From: Sulfurovum sp. TSL6
GTDB taxonomy: Bacteria > Campylobacterota > Campylobacteria > Campylobacterales > Sulfurovaceae
Length of the DNA stretch: 64,000 bases
Assembly (NCBI RefSeq): GCF_019972115.1
Contig: NZ_BPFJ01000001.1
Location: 959,960-1,023,959 of the forward strand
Reading direction: 5' to 3'
A program made the position numbers and the translations under genes. Each line of letters begins with the position of its first letter. Position 1 is the stretch's first letter. This document shows positions 1 through 8,892 of the stretch, one piece after another. The notes beneath the pieces were generated by a model. It did no database searches, was not told the DNA's origin, and saw nothing but the letters and a program-made list of their open reading frames with translations.

Positions 1-28
1 ATCTACATTAACTAACAAGGACAAGGTA

Positions 29-1294
29 ATGAACATAAGAACAACAAGAACATTAGGGAAATTGATCACACTTTCACTCATCACTTCAACGATGATACAT
101 GCAACAAACGGAGATAATCTTATCGCTGTAGGTACTAAAGCAAGAGGTATGGGTGGTGTTGGCATTGCTATGAGTCATGGTGCAGAATCTGCATTAAGCA
201 ATGGTGCACTTATAACAAGTGTGGAAAGCAATGAAATCGGGTTTGGTGGTACGGTGTTTATGCCAGATATTAAAACAGAAATTAAATCTAGTTTTTTTGC
301 TGATGGTGAGCTCACAAGTGATGCAGATATGAATATGATTCCAGAAGTATCACTTGCACATAAGATCGATGAAAATTGGTACATAGGTGTTGGTATGTGG
401 GGTACTGGTGGAATGGGTACTGATTACCAAGACAATGAGCCACAAAATGCTTCTACTGGAACATTTGGTAACTTTAGAATGGTTACAAACCTTCAACTTA
501 TGCAGTTTGGTATACCTATCGCCTATAAAACGGGTGGATTAAGCCTTGCCATCACACCTGTACTTCAATATGGAAACTTAGATATTAATTACGTCATACC
601 AGCAAATGGATTTGGAGCGGGACCAGCTACCGATCAACATATAGGTGCTGGACTGGCACAGGACTTTGGTTTTGGATATAACTTGGGACTTGCCTATGAC
701 TTATCAGCAAATGGAGTAGACGGTCTTACTTTAGGTGCAATGTATAAATCTGCCATAGAGATGGATTATGATTATCAACTCACTAATGCTGTTGCTCCAT
801 TTCAAGCATTTGGTCCAGCTCTTCCTATAACAGATACACTTGAACAACCTGAAGAATTTGGTGTAGGTATCGCATATAGTATGGGTCAGCACACTTTAGC
901 ATTTGATTACACAAAAATAAAATGGTCTGATGCTAAAGGCTATAAGGACTTTGGTTGGGATGATTCTGATGTTTACGCAGTAGGTTATCAATATACAGAA
1001 AACGAATGGACCCTAAGACTAGGCTATAATCATGCAGATTCCGCGGTAGTAGAAGTACCGGAGGCAAGACTAAACTTCTTTAACCTTTTAGGATTCCCTG
1101 CAACTGCAGAAGACCACTATACAGTGGGTGCTAGTTACGAATTCAGCAGACAGTTTTCTCTTGATCTAGCCTATGTGTATCAAGACAATAATAATGAAAC
1201 ATATGATGTAAGTGCCTTATTTGGACCAGATGCAACTGTAAGCACTGATCATGCAGAAGACAGTGTTTCTTTCCAGTTAGCCTATAAATTTTAA
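29..1294 (+). CDS. FadL/OmpP1-family outer membrane transport protein
   Basis: The 421-residue product has a signal peptide (about residues 1-25, cleavage after MIHA) and a glycine-rich N-terminal hatch that begins NGDNLIAVGTKARGMGG, as in FadL-type porins for long-chain fatty acids and other hydrophobic compounds. The family's NPA motif appears only as NGA in SALSNGALIT. The rest alternates polar and aromatic residues like a beta-barrel and ends in a terminal Phe (LAYKF), as expected for BAM-dependent outer membrane proteins. The start has AAGG repeats just upstream. A hairpin follows the stop. The substrate cannot be read from sequence; aromatic or alkane uptake are alternatives to fatty acids. 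Confidence 0.85.
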   Translation: MNIRTTRTLGKLITLSLITSTMIHATNGDNLIAVGTKARGMGGVGIAMSHGAESALSNGALITSVESNEIGFGGTVFMPDIKTEIKSSFFADGELTSDADMNMIPEVSLAHKIDENWYIGVGMWGTGGMGTDYQDNEPQNASTGTFGNFRMVTNLQLMQFGIPIAYKTGGLSLAITPVLQYGNLDINYVIPANGFGAGPATDQHIGAGLAQDFGFGYNLGLAYDLSANGVDGLTLGAMYKSAIEMDYDYQLTNAVAPFQAFGPALPITDTLEQPEEFGVGIAYSMGQHTLAFDYTKIKWSDAKGYKDFGWDDSDVYAVGYQYTENEWTLRLGYNHADSAVVEVPEARLNFFNLLGFPATAEDHYTVGASYEFSRQFSLDLAYVYQDNNNETYDVSALFGPDATVSTDHAEDSVSFQLAYKF

Positions 1295-1315
1295 TCACTG
1301 ATCTAACTTTTAGAT

Positions 1316-1336
1316 AGAGATGCTTTAAGCATCTCT
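1316..1336 (+). terminator. Hairpin after the FadL-like gene
   Basis: AGAGATGCT (1316-1324) pairs with AGCATCTCT (1328-1336) around a TTA loop. It sits 22 bases after the FadL stop and is followed by a pyrimidine-rich stretch rather than a pure T run. It is probably the transcription terminator of that gene. Confidence 0.55.
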
Positions 1337-1469
1337 TCTAACCTCTTATTTGCATTTAATCTTTATTCTTCTCAACTTCAATGTTAGTATCTATGTTCTT
1401 ACTTTGTATTGTTTAACTTGTTTTCTACATCTAATATTGTCATCACATCCTGATCTTGAGTGGAAATCA

Positions 1470-1512
1470 TAAGTTGTAGATCCCCGTGTCAAGCACGAGG
1501 ATGACGTAAATG
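1470..1512. repeat. Imperfect palindrome resembling a dispersed intergenic repeat
   Basis: CCCCGTG (1482-1488) and CACGAGG (1494-1500) form an imperfect stem around TCAAG, flanked by GTAGAT and ATGACG. The arrangement resembles the short GATCCC/GTCATCC palindromes scattered in some bacterial genomes. Only one copy lies in this window, so its repetitive nature is not shown here. The remaining bases between the convergent genes (1295-1567) hold nothing else that I recognise. Confidence 0.3.
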
Positions 1513-1567
1513 TACTTTGTTCGCAGAGCAAGGATAATGTAGATCGAAATAAATCTGAAGCAAATCC

Positions 1568-4036
1568 TTACTCTTTATCGTCTTTTTTCTTTTTAGACTT
1601 TTTCTCTTTTTTAGAATCTGACTTATCTTTATTTTTTTCTTCTTTAATACTATCTTGTATTTTTTGATCTTTTGTAGTGTCTAATTGCTCTTGTTTCTTT
1701 TCTTCTTTTTCTTTCTGTATCTTAGCCAATTCAAGTTTGAAACTTGTGCCTTTATCTTCTTTGATCTTTAACGCTTTTTCATACGCTTCAATAGCTCTAT
1801 CCAGGTCTTTTTTCTGAAACTGCTTGTTACCCATGTTATGTAGGTTTATGAAATCACGTTCAGCTTTTGCTTTTTCATATTCGTGATCTATGGCATCTTC
1901 AGTCTTTAAATTTAACAATGCTTTTACTTTATCGATCAAGCTGCTTAATGTCATCTTATGCTTCTCATCAGTCTCTGTTTCAGATTTATTAGGGAAGAAT
2001 GACTTGACCTTATCTATAAATGTAGTAGTATACCCTGTTACTTTATTTTCTTCTTTACTCTCATCTTCTTCATACTCCGAAGTACCTTCTGTCTGTACGA
2101 GTTTCTTCTCTTCATCTTCTGTTTCTTTTTTGCGAGGGAAATATGACTTGACATTATCTATCAGAGTGCACCATGTAGTCCTGTCTGTTTCTTCACACTC
2201 ATATCCTTCGTATAGCAGCGTATCATCATGATGTGTTATTTCTTTCTTATCCTCATCCTTTTCTTCTTTTTTTCTAGGGAAAAGTGACTTAAGATTATCC
2301 GTCAAAATACACCATGTACTACTCCGATCTTTATCTTCAAATTCATGGTCATGTGGCATCAAGGCCTTTGCATTATCCATCAATACAGGGATGAAGTACA
2401 ATGAAACCAGTGTAGCCGCTATACTTCCAAAAATAAGTGCTACACCTAATCCACCGAAGATAGGATCTGTTGCCAGCAATAAACTACCGAGGATGATGGC
2501 AATAGCAGTAAGCATGATAGGTTTTGCACGTGTAGCTGTTGCAACGGCTATGGCTCTTTTCTTCTCAAGACCTTCATGGGCGATCAAAGACTTTGAAAAG
2601 TCTATCAGCAGTAATGAACTTCTAGCACTGATCCCCATCAGTGAGATAAAACCTATTAGAGATGTCGCCGTAAGAAAGAAATGTGTATCTGCTGCATAGA
2701 GTGATATCTTATCAGTGATCCAATGCCCTACAATAACCCCTATTATAGAAAGGAAACTCCCCACAAGAACAATACCGCTTAAAGCAAAAGATTTATAATA
2801 CACAACCATCAGCAAAAACATCAACACCAAAGCAGCGATAAATGCACCACCCAGATCCCGGAAGGTATCAAGAGATACTTTCATTTCACCATCCCAGCGT
2901 ATAAGTACTTCATCCCCAGTCTCTTTGTCTACTGCGATCAAATCAAACATATAAGTGTTGATTCCTGGCACTTTACTCAAAGTATATTCATCTTTAAGTA
3001 ACTCTAGCATCTTTTCTCTGGCTTCAAGTAAAGGATATACTTGACTTACCATATCACATTCTGCAGTGATCGTCACCATATTTTTAAGGTTTTTTCTAAA
3101 AATAGTAGGACTGGAGTCCGCACTTTTTACCTCAACTACTTCACTTATAGGTACCATCATTCCTTTATCATTCATAAGCTCTAATGAAAAGAGTTTATTG
3201 AGCAAAGAAGTTTCTGTATCTTCGTCAACTACACGTGTTTCATCATCAAGTCTCAGAAATATAGGAATTTGGTCTTGCTGGTTTTTTGTATTTTTCTCAG
3301 CTATGGGCATCCCTTTGAACGCAAGATAAATGATCTGGTTGACCTGCTCCACATTAAGTCCGCTTAATATGATCTTTTCCTTGTCCGGTACAAGATTATA
3401 TTTGGTATAGATGTCATCCTGCATTACATCGACATCAACCAGTCCTTCTGTATCTTTAAGTATCTTCGCGACTTTAGCGGACATTTTTCGTAATGTACTC
3501 TCATTTTCATTATAGAGTTCCACAACGATCGTTGCTAAAGTTGGAGGACCCGCAGGCATCTCAATGAATTTGATAGAAGTATGAGGGACTATATTTCCAC
3601 ATTCATTTTGGATAAGAGGCCGTAAACGATGTGCCATCATATACGTAGGTTCATCACGATCATTTTTGTTTGTAAAATTAAGGACTATCTCTGCCTGGTT
3701 CTTCATCCTTTTAAGTGCACTTCCCTTGACCAGTCCTGCATAATCAAGCGGTGCCCCCTGCCCCAGATACACCTCCATATCTGTGATCTCTTTTTCTTGT
3801 TTCAAATAGTTGACAATACATGTTGTAACGGATTGTGTTTCTTGAATAGATGCATTTGTAGCAGTATCGACATAGATACTCATAGTATTAGCACTCTTCC
3901 CTGGAAGCATACGGGCAAGTACCAGTTTCGTAGGTATCATCATGACTGCAGCTCCCATAGAGAAAAGAACAATGAGAGTCACGATCCACTTGTTACGTTT
4001 GCTGTTAATGATGTTATAGACAATTTTTTCCATCAA
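1568..4036 (-). CDS. RND efflux permease, C-terminal half, with repeat and TPR tail
   Basis: This is the second half of an AcrB-type proton-driven RND permease. TM7 lies near residues 16-36, a periplasmic porter/docking lobe follows, and TM8-12 start near residue 395. The TM10 motif reads GISARSSLLLIDF, with Arg where AcrB has the proton-relay Lys. The start ATG overlaps the stop of the first-half gene by four bases (ATGA), so the pair is co-translated. The ~580-residue permease half is followed by about 240 extra residues: four repeats of a W/T-x-L-I-D-K/N-V-K-S-x-F-P-x-K module (about residues 570, 618, 670, 698), a TPR-like segment (about 720-765) and a Lys/Glu-rich end. No adaptor or TolC gene is adjacent. 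The substrate is unknown. Confidence 0.85.
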   Translation of the reverse strand: MMEKIVYNIINSKRNKWIVTLIVLFSMGAAVMMIPTKLVLARMLPGKSANTMSIYVDTATNASIQETQSVTTCIVNYLKQEKEITDMEVYLGQGAPLDYAGLVKGSALKRMKNQAEIVLNFTNKNDRDEPTYMMAHRLRPLIQNECGNIVPHTSIKFIEMPAGPPTLATIVVELYNENESTLRKMSAKVAKILKDTEGLVDVDVMQDDIYTKYNLVPDKEKIILSGLNVEQVNQIIYLAFKGMPIAEKNTKNQQDQIPIFLRLDDETRVVDEDTETSLLNKLFSLELMNDKGMMVPISEVVEVKSADSSPTIFRKNLKNMVTITAECDMVSQVYPLLEAREKMLELLKDEYTLSKVPGINTYMFDLIAVDKETGDEVLIRWDGEMKVSLDTFRDLGGAFIAALVLMFLLMVVYYKSFALSGIVLVGSFLSIIGVIVGHWITDKISLYAADTHFFLTATSLIGFISLMGISARSSLLLIDFSKSLIAHEGLEKKRAIAVATATRAKPIMLTAIAIILGSLLLATDPIFGGLGVALIFGSIAATLVSLYFIPVLMDNAKALMPHDHEFEDKDRSSTWCILTDNLKSLFPRKKEEKDEDKKEITHHDDTLLYEGYECEETDRTTWCTLIDNVKSYFPRKKETEDEEKKLVQTEGTSEYEEDESKEENKVTGYTTTFIDKVKSFFPNKSETETDEKHKMTLSSLIDKVKALLNLKTEDAIDHEYEKAKAERDFINLHNMGNKQFQKKDLDRAIEAYEKALKIKEDKGTSFKLELAKIQKEKEEKKQEQLDTTKDQKIQDSIKEEKNKDKSDSKKEKKSKKKKDDKE

Positions 4037-5673
4037 TTCTCGTCCTCAACACTCTTTGGATGACTTTCAAACTTAATAAACTTACGGGCTAGATATGGAG
4101 CAAAAACATACGCAACAAAGAGTGAAATAGCAAGTGCAACCGGTACATTCAGAGGAATAGGCTTCATAAATTGTCCCATCATACCTCCAACAAATCCCAT
4201 AGGGATCATCGTAAGCATAATAGCGATAGTTGCAATGTTTGTTGAAGGACCTATCTCATCAGTTGATTGGATGATGATCTCATCAAATTCAAGTTCTTCA
4301 GATTCTTTAAGATGCAGTCTTCTATGTATGTTCTCAATCACAATGATCGCATCATCAACGATCAGTCCCAAACTCAGGAGGAATGCAAACAGGGTGATAC
4401 GATTGATCGTCTGATCGGTCATTAATGCAATAAAAAGTGTGGTCGCAAGTATCATAGGTACGGCAATGGTCACAACCAATGATTCTCTCCAACCAAGGAA
4501 AGGTACCAGGATCAATGCAATAATAAGTATAGTGATCTCTAAGTGATGTACAAGTTCATTGACCGCTTCATTCGCCCGTGTACCATAATTACGTGTCACT
4601 ATAAACCCAACGCCATGGTTCAACAACTTTTCTTTATTCTTTTGTATCTCCTCTATCGCTCTTTGTGCTATATTTACGGCGTTGGTTCCTTTCAGTTTAG
4701 CTATGGTCATAGTGATCTGGTCCCCAGCATCACGAAATAGAATCGGTCCAGGTTCTTCTTTATCCTCACCAGAGGCATCTTCTTCTCCTGGCGTATATTC
4801 CTGGTAAGTAATGGAAGCTGAATCATAATTTTGGATATCGTAGTTATATTCCACTTTGGCAATATTTTTCAGATAAATAGGTGATCCTCTATACTGGGCA
4901 ATGATTAATTCATTAAGATCTTCCACATTATCCAAGGCATTTTGCACACCAAAGACGATAAGCTTGCCTTCTGAAGTTCTTGTGTCTATCTCCGGTGCAT
5001 TCGTGGAAATAGACCTGACAGATTGTGTCACCTGCCCTAAAGAGATGTTATAAGCAGAGAGTTTATGCAAGTCTATCAAGATATTGAACTGTGGTTTCTT
5101 CACACCTTTGAGTGTGGTTTTTGCTACATTATCAAGAGCATTAATATCTTGTTGAAGCTCACGTATGATCTTATAAAGATTGATCGTATCGATCTCTTTA
5201 TTGCCTGCTTTATAAAATGCTACGGTAAGTATAGGGATATCGATATCGATGTCAAAAGGTTTGACCAACGGAGGCATGGTACCTTTGGGAAGTTGATCCA
5301 TGTTTTGCATGACTTTATCATAAAGTTTGAGGTTGGATTCTTCCCTGTTTTGACCGATAAAATACTGTACGTTGATCATACCAACATTATTCATCGCAGT
5401 ACCGTAAACATGTTCTACACCTTTAATCTCACGTATACGTCTTTCAAGAGGTTTGATGATAACATTGGTGATCTCACTAGGTGTAGCCCCAGGTATAGCA
5501 ACGATGATAGAACCACCGCTCACTTCTATCTGAGGATCTTCTTCCCTAGGCATGATCTGCAAAGAGAGAAACCCCAAAAGTAAAATAGCAACAGCTAATA
5601 CAGGGGTAAGAGGATTACTTAAAAATCCTTTTGCAAGATGTCCGGCAATATTATTTATTTTATACACTTCCAT
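4033..5673 (-). CDS. RND efflux permease, N-terminal half
   Basis: The 546-residue first half of a split RND permease has TM1 at about residues 18-40, then a porter lobe. TM2-6 include GLIVDDAIIVIENIH, which carries the paired Asp residues of the TM4 proton relay, and the protein ends just after TM6. A normal RND protein (about 1040 residues) continues into the second repeat; here a stop codon falls in the inter-repeat linker and the next gene restarts at TM7 with an ATGA overlap. Both products look intact at the junction, so this is a natural split rather than a decayed frameshift. The ATG start lacks a strong ribosome site. Confidence 0.85.
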   Translation of the reverse strand: MEVYKINNIAGHLAKGFLSNPLTPVLAVAILLLGFLSLQIMPREEDPQIEVSGGSIIVAIPGATPSEITNVIIKPLERRIREIKGVEHVYGTAMNNVGMINVQYFIGQNREESNLKLYDKVMQNMDQLPKGTMPPLVKPFDIDIDIPILTVAFYKAGNKEIDTINLYKIIRELQQDINALDNVAKTTLKGVKKPQFNILIDLHKLSAYNISLGQVTQSVRSISTNAPEIDTRTSEGKLIVFGVQNALDNVEDLNELIIAQYRGSPIYLKNIAKVEYNYDIQNYDSASITYQEYTPGEEDASGEDKEEPGPILFRDAGDQITMTIAKLKGTNAVNIAQRAIEEIQKNKEKLLNHGVGFIVTRNYGTRANEAVNELVHHLEITILIIALILVPFLGWRESLVVTIAVPMILATTLFIALMTDQTINRITLFAFLLSLGLIVDDAIIVIENIHRRLHLKESEELEFDEIIIQSTDEIGPSTNIATIAIMLTMIPMGFVGGMMGQFMKPIPLNVPVALAISLFVAYVFAPYLARKFIKFESHPKSVEDEN

Positions 5674-5743
5674 ATATAAAGTATATCAGTTCTACGCATA
5701 AATATAAGTAGTATTAATCAAATTAGTTATGATTAATCAATGT

Positions 5744-6658
5744 TTAATTCATAATTATTTCTTTTAGAGTCACTTTAACATTTTCCCCTAAGGCATTTAC
5801 ATTATAACCACCTTCTAAAAAAAATACAAAAGGAACATCTGCACTATCCAATATGAGCCTGACTATGCGTCTTATACCTTCAGTCGTGATGTTAAGCTGT
5901 GCCAAAGGATCACTTTCATGCAGATCATACCCTGCTGAAACTAAAATGACGTCAGGGTTAAAGCCTTTGACAAAGGTAGGCAGATCATTTTCATAGATAT
6001 CGAGTAATTCGATGTCAGTGCTTCCTGCCATCACTGGAAAGTTCGCAGTATATCCACTGCCTTTACCCTCACCTATATCTGATTTGGCACCTGTACCAGG
6101 AAATATATAAGCCTGGTGTGAAGAAAAATAAAATACTGAATCATCATCATAAAAAATTTCTTGTGTTCCATTGCCATGATGCACGTCGAAATCTATGATC
6201 ATCACTTTTTCATACCCTATACTCTGTGCATATCGTGCAGTTATAGCGATGTTATTGAAAAGGCAAAACCCCATGGCTTGTTCTGGTCTGGCATGATGTC
6301 CAGGAGGTCTTACGGCACAAAAAGCCCGTTCGAATTCTCCAGATCTTATACCATCCAACGCCACAACTCCTGCCCCTGCAGCCATTCTTGCTGCATCAAA
6401 AGAATCACTACTGCAAACAGTATCAGAATCTATACTTCCACCATATGCACATATATGCTTTATATTTTCGATGTGATCAGCAGAATGTACAAGTTCCAGC
6501 ATATCTTCTGAAGTACTTATAGGAGATTTTAATACCAATGATGGATGCAATGGTTCAATGGCCTTATTAATAGCCTTCAGACGCTCTGGAGACTCGGGAT
6601 GCATTGCACCCGTATTATGCTGTAGATAGATATCATCAGTTATATATGCTACTTTCAT
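5744..6658 (-). CDS. Histone deacetylase-family amidohydrolase
   Basis: The 304 residues span one class II-type HDAC/AcuC/acetylpolyamine amidohydrolase domain, a zinc enzyme removing acyl groups from lysines or polyamines. Visible catalytic elements are RPPGHHA (His pair, about residue 118), DFDVHHGNGTQ (zinc Asp and His, about 155), SAGYDLHESDP (second zinc Asp, about 243) and EGGYN near the end. It lacks a signal peptide and should be cytoplasmic. It lies 7 bases downstream of a small coiled-coil protein gene on the same strand, so the two are probably cotranscribed. Whether the substrate is a protein, polyamine or small acyl compound cannot be decided from sequence. Confidence 0.88.
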   Translation of the reverse strand: MKVAYITDDIYLQHNTGAMHPESPERLKAINKAIEPLHPSLVLKSPISTSEDMLELVHSADHIENIKHICAYGGSIDSDTVCSSDSFDAARMAAGAGVVALDGIRSGEFERAFCAVRPPGHHARPEQAMGFCLFNNIAITARYAQSIGYEKVMIIDFDVHHGNGTQEIFYDDDSVFYFSSHQAYIFPGTGAKSDIGEGKGSGYTANFPVMAGSTDIELLDIYENDLPTFVKGFNPDVILVSAGYDLHESDPLAQLNITTEGIRRIVRLILDSADVPFVFFLEGGYNVNALGENVKVTLKEIIMN

Positions 6659-6665
6659 GACACTA

Positions 6666-6950
6666 TTATACTCTATTTTTCAGTAGTGCTATCTCCTCTT
6701 TTAATGTTTCTATCTCTTTTTTAAGTCTTGCATTCTCTTTCTTTAAGCTATAGGGTTCTTTATTTTCTTCTTGAACGATAGAATTTTTTACCTTTTTCTC
6801 AACATCATCATCTAGTAAAATATAGACGACATCTTTACCGTTTTCTACTACTGTCTCTGTTGGAACTTGACCTGATTTGGTCATTTTCACCACATTGAAT
6901 ATACTTAATTTATGTTTTGCCGCATATGCTTTAATACTTAATTTTTTCAT
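6666..6950 (-). CDS. Small coiled-coil protein with helix-turn-helix-like N-terminus
   Basis: The product is about 94 residues. The open frame extends to a GTG at 6962, but the ATG at 6950 starts the typical MKKLSIKAYA sequence and has GAGG at a good distance. Residues 1-30 look like a short excisionase/MerR-like helical segment, followed by a strand-rich stretch (VVENGKDVVYILLDD) and a charged C-terminal coiled coil (LKKENARLKKEIETLKEEIA). I do not recognise a named family. It precedes the HDAC-family gene by 7 bases. A DNA-binding or scaffold role is only a guess. Confidence 0.7.
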   Translation of the reverse strand: MKKLSIKAYAAKHKLSIFNVVKMTKSGQVPTETVVENGKDVVYILLDDDVEKKVKNSIVQEENKEPYSLKKENARLKKEIETLKEEIALLKNRV

Positions 6951-6983
6951 CATGATCCTCACAATTTATTTACTTTACTAAGA

Positions 6984-6989
6984 TATAAT
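6984..6989 (+). promoter_or_regulatory. Candidate -10 box for the first SYLF gene
   Basis: TATAAT occurs 26 bases before the ATG at 7016, and TAAGGA is a suitable ribosome site in between. No convincing -35 is seen. The site lies in the 65-base gap between divergent genes. Confidence 0.4.
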
Positions 6990-7015
6990 AGGACAAATTT
7001 CATAAGGATTACCAC

Positions 7016-7567
7016 ATGTACATTAAAAAATTAAACCCAATGATGCTATTACTTCTCATCTCTCTTTCTTTTACTCAATTTTCATTTGCAAAACCAGCTG
7101 TCCAACTCAATGCAGATGTTGATGCAGCCATCAAAAAATTTGAAAAAGAAGTGGTAGGGGGACCAGAATTTCTTTCAAAAGTCAAAGGTTATCTTGTCTT
7201 TCCTTCTGTCATAAAAGGTGGATTTATCTTTGGAGGTGAGTATGGAGAAGGTGCCCTACGCGTAAATGGGACTACAAGACACTTTTATAGTATGACATCC
7301 GCTTCCATAGGATACCAAGCAGGTGTGCAAGAGCACTCGGTCCTCATTGCCTTCCTTTCAGAAGCCTCTTTAAACAATTTTATTCAAAGTAACGGATGGG
7401 AAGCCGGTGTAGATGGTGCTATCACTGTGGCAGACTGGGGTAAAAATAAAGATATCTCCTCTATCAGTTATGAAAAACCTATTGTTGCATTTATCTACGG
7501 TGCAGAAGGCTTAATGTTAGGTGTCAGTATAGAAGGTACAAAATTCCAAAGAATCATACCTAATTAA
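7016..7567 (+). CDS. SYLF-domain (Ysc84-like) lipid-binding secreted protein, copy 1
   Basis: The 183-residue protein has a signal peptide (cleavage near SFA-KP, residue 26) and one SYLF/Ysc84 domain. Hallmarks are GYLVFPSVIKGGFIFGGEYG and GALRVNG, then YSMTSASIGYQAGVQ. In the family this domain binds phosphoinositide-like or other lipids; in bacteria it is usually periplasmic with unknown function. It is the first of three adjacent paralogues. It is separated from the next two by 186 bases containing a hairpin, so it may be its own transcription unit. Confidence 0.85.
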   Translation: MYIKKLNPMMLLLLISLSFTQFSFAKPAVQLNADVDAAIKKFEKEVVGGPEFLSKVKGYLVFPSVIKGGFIFGGEYGEGALRVNGTTRHFYSMTSASIGYQAGVQEHSVLIAFLSEASLNNFIQSNGWEAGVDGAITVADWGKNKDISSISYEKPIVAFIYGAEGLMLGVSIEGTKFQRIIPN

Positions 7568-7583
7568 ATTTTTATTTCATTCT

Positions 7584-7609
7584 TTTGATGGAGATACTCC
7601 TCCATCAAA
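7584..7609 (+). terminator. Hairpin after SYLF copy 1
   Basis: TTTGATGGAG (7584-7593) pairs perfectly with CTCCATCAAA (7600-7609) around a 6-base loop, 17 bases after the stop codon. No T tract follows on the plus strand. It is a terminator or mRNA 3' stabiliser. Confidence 0.5.
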
Positions 7610-7753
7610 CATACTTGCATTCTCTTATCCATACATTTTAAATTCTTCTCATTACCTTCTTTATATGCCTGTTTCTTTTTTATACATTCGTTCTACTTAC
7701 TTTAATTATCTTTTGTGTTATAATAATATAATACCAATAAATAAGGACAAGTG

Positions 7754-8308
7754 ATGAAAATATTGAAGTATATACCTATGTTATTTGTAATACTTTTAGC
7801 ATTTACAACTACCTCTATGGCGACACTAAATTCTAAAAGTGAAATTGACAGGGATGCAAATGATGCACTCAGAACATTTTATAAAGAAGTCAAAGGTTCC
7901 AAAAAATATTTGGAACATGCGAAGGCTTACCTTGTCATCCCGGACATTAAAGAAGTAGGATTTTTTGTGGGTGGGAAATATGGTGAAGGTGCACTGCGTG
8001 TAGGTAACTCCACTAAAGCATATTACAGTATCACCTCTGCCTCTGTTGGTTTCCAAATGGGAGCACAAATGTATAATATGATCATCGCTTTTACTTCTGA
8101 TGCTGCACTTAATAAATTCCTTCTATTAGACGAAGATGAATGGGAAACAGATGTAGATGGTAAAATAGCTATCGCAGAGTGGAACTCTAAAGAAGAGCTT
8201 GATGATGTTGATTATGATGATGATATGGTTGCTTTTATCTATGATTCAAAAGGAATGATGGGTAGCTTTACAATGGAAGGTACCAAATTTGAAAGAATCA
8301 AACCCTAA
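7754..8308 (+). CDS. SYLF-domain (Ysc84-like) lipid-binding secreted protein, copy 2
   Basis: This is a paralogue of the genes on either side. I chose the ATG at 7754, with AAGGA at 7743-7747 six bases upstream, over the GTG one codon earlier. The signal peptide ends near MATLNS. The domain shows GFFVGGKYGEGALRV and YSITSASVGFQMGAQ. The C-terminal part is unusually acidic (DEDEWETDVDG; DDVDYDDD), which copy 1 lacks and copy 3 shares. The stop overlaps the first possible start of copy 3 (TAATG), so copies 2 and 3 form one operon. Confidence 0.85.
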   Translation: MKILKYIPMLFVILLAFTTTSMATLNSKSEIDRDANDALRTFYKEVKGSKKYLEHAKAYLVIPDIKEVGFFVGGKYGEGALRVGNSTKAYYSITSASVGFQMGAQMYNMIIAFTSDAALNKFLLLDEDEWETDVDGKIAIAEWNSKEELDDVDYDDDMVAFIYDSKGMMGSFTMEGTKFERIKP

Positions 8309-8334
8309 TGAAAACTACACCTGAAGGACAAATA

Positions 8335-8892
8335 ATGAAACTATTGAAAACTCTACCCCTTGTATTGGCTATGCTTCTGGCATTGACTGCTAACTCTATG
8401 GCTTTAGATGACACAGCTGAAGAAATTGATAATGATGCGAATGAAGCACTCATAGTGTTCTATAAAGAAGTAAATGGCGGTAAAAAGTTTTTAGACAATG
8501 CAAAAGGCTACGTCGTATTTCCTGAGGTAACCGAAGGAGGATTTTTTCTTGGCGGTAAATATGGCGAAGGAGCACTGCGTGTAAATGGTGTGACTGAAGG
8601 GTACTACAGTATTACATCTGCATCGATGGGAATGCAAATGGGGGTGCAACAATATTCTTTGATCATAGCCTTTACATCAGATCAGGCACTCAAAACTTTT
8701 ATGCGGGATGATGATTGGGAAACTGAAATTGATATAAATGTCGCTATGGCTGAATATAATGCTGAAGAAGAAGCAGATGATGTTGACTTTGGTTCCAATA
8801 TGGTTGGATTTGTATTTGATTCTAAGGGGATGATGGGTAACTTTTCATTTGAAGGTACTAAATTTGAAAGAATAACACCTGATAAAGACTAG
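8335..8892 (+). CDS. SYLF-domain (Ysc84-like) lipid-binding secreted protein, copy 3
   Basis: The open frame starts at 8308, but the ATG at 8335 has GAAGGA at proper spacing and directly begins a signal peptide (MKLLKTLPLVLAMLLALTANSMA). The mature part has the SYLF signatures GYVVFPEVTEGGFFLGGKYG and YYSITSASMGMQMGVQQ. It is closer to copy 2 than to copy 1, including the acidic C-terminal insertions (EEEADDVDFG). The 3' end overlaps the convergent radical SAM gene by four bases. Confidence 0.85.
   Translation: MKLLKTLPLVLAMLLALTANSMALDDTAEEIDNDANEALIVFYKEVNGGKKFLDNAKGYVVFPEVTEGGFFLGGKYGEGALRVNGVTEGYYSITSASMGMQMGVQQYSLIIAFTSDQALKTFMRDDDWETEIDINVAMAEYNAEEEADDVDFGSNMVGFVFDSKGMMGNFSFEGTKFERITPDKD

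Noticed and set aside
4030..4040. Frameshifted pseudogene in the RND permease
   Set aside because: The break is exactly between structural repeats, with ATGA overlap and intact helices on both sides.
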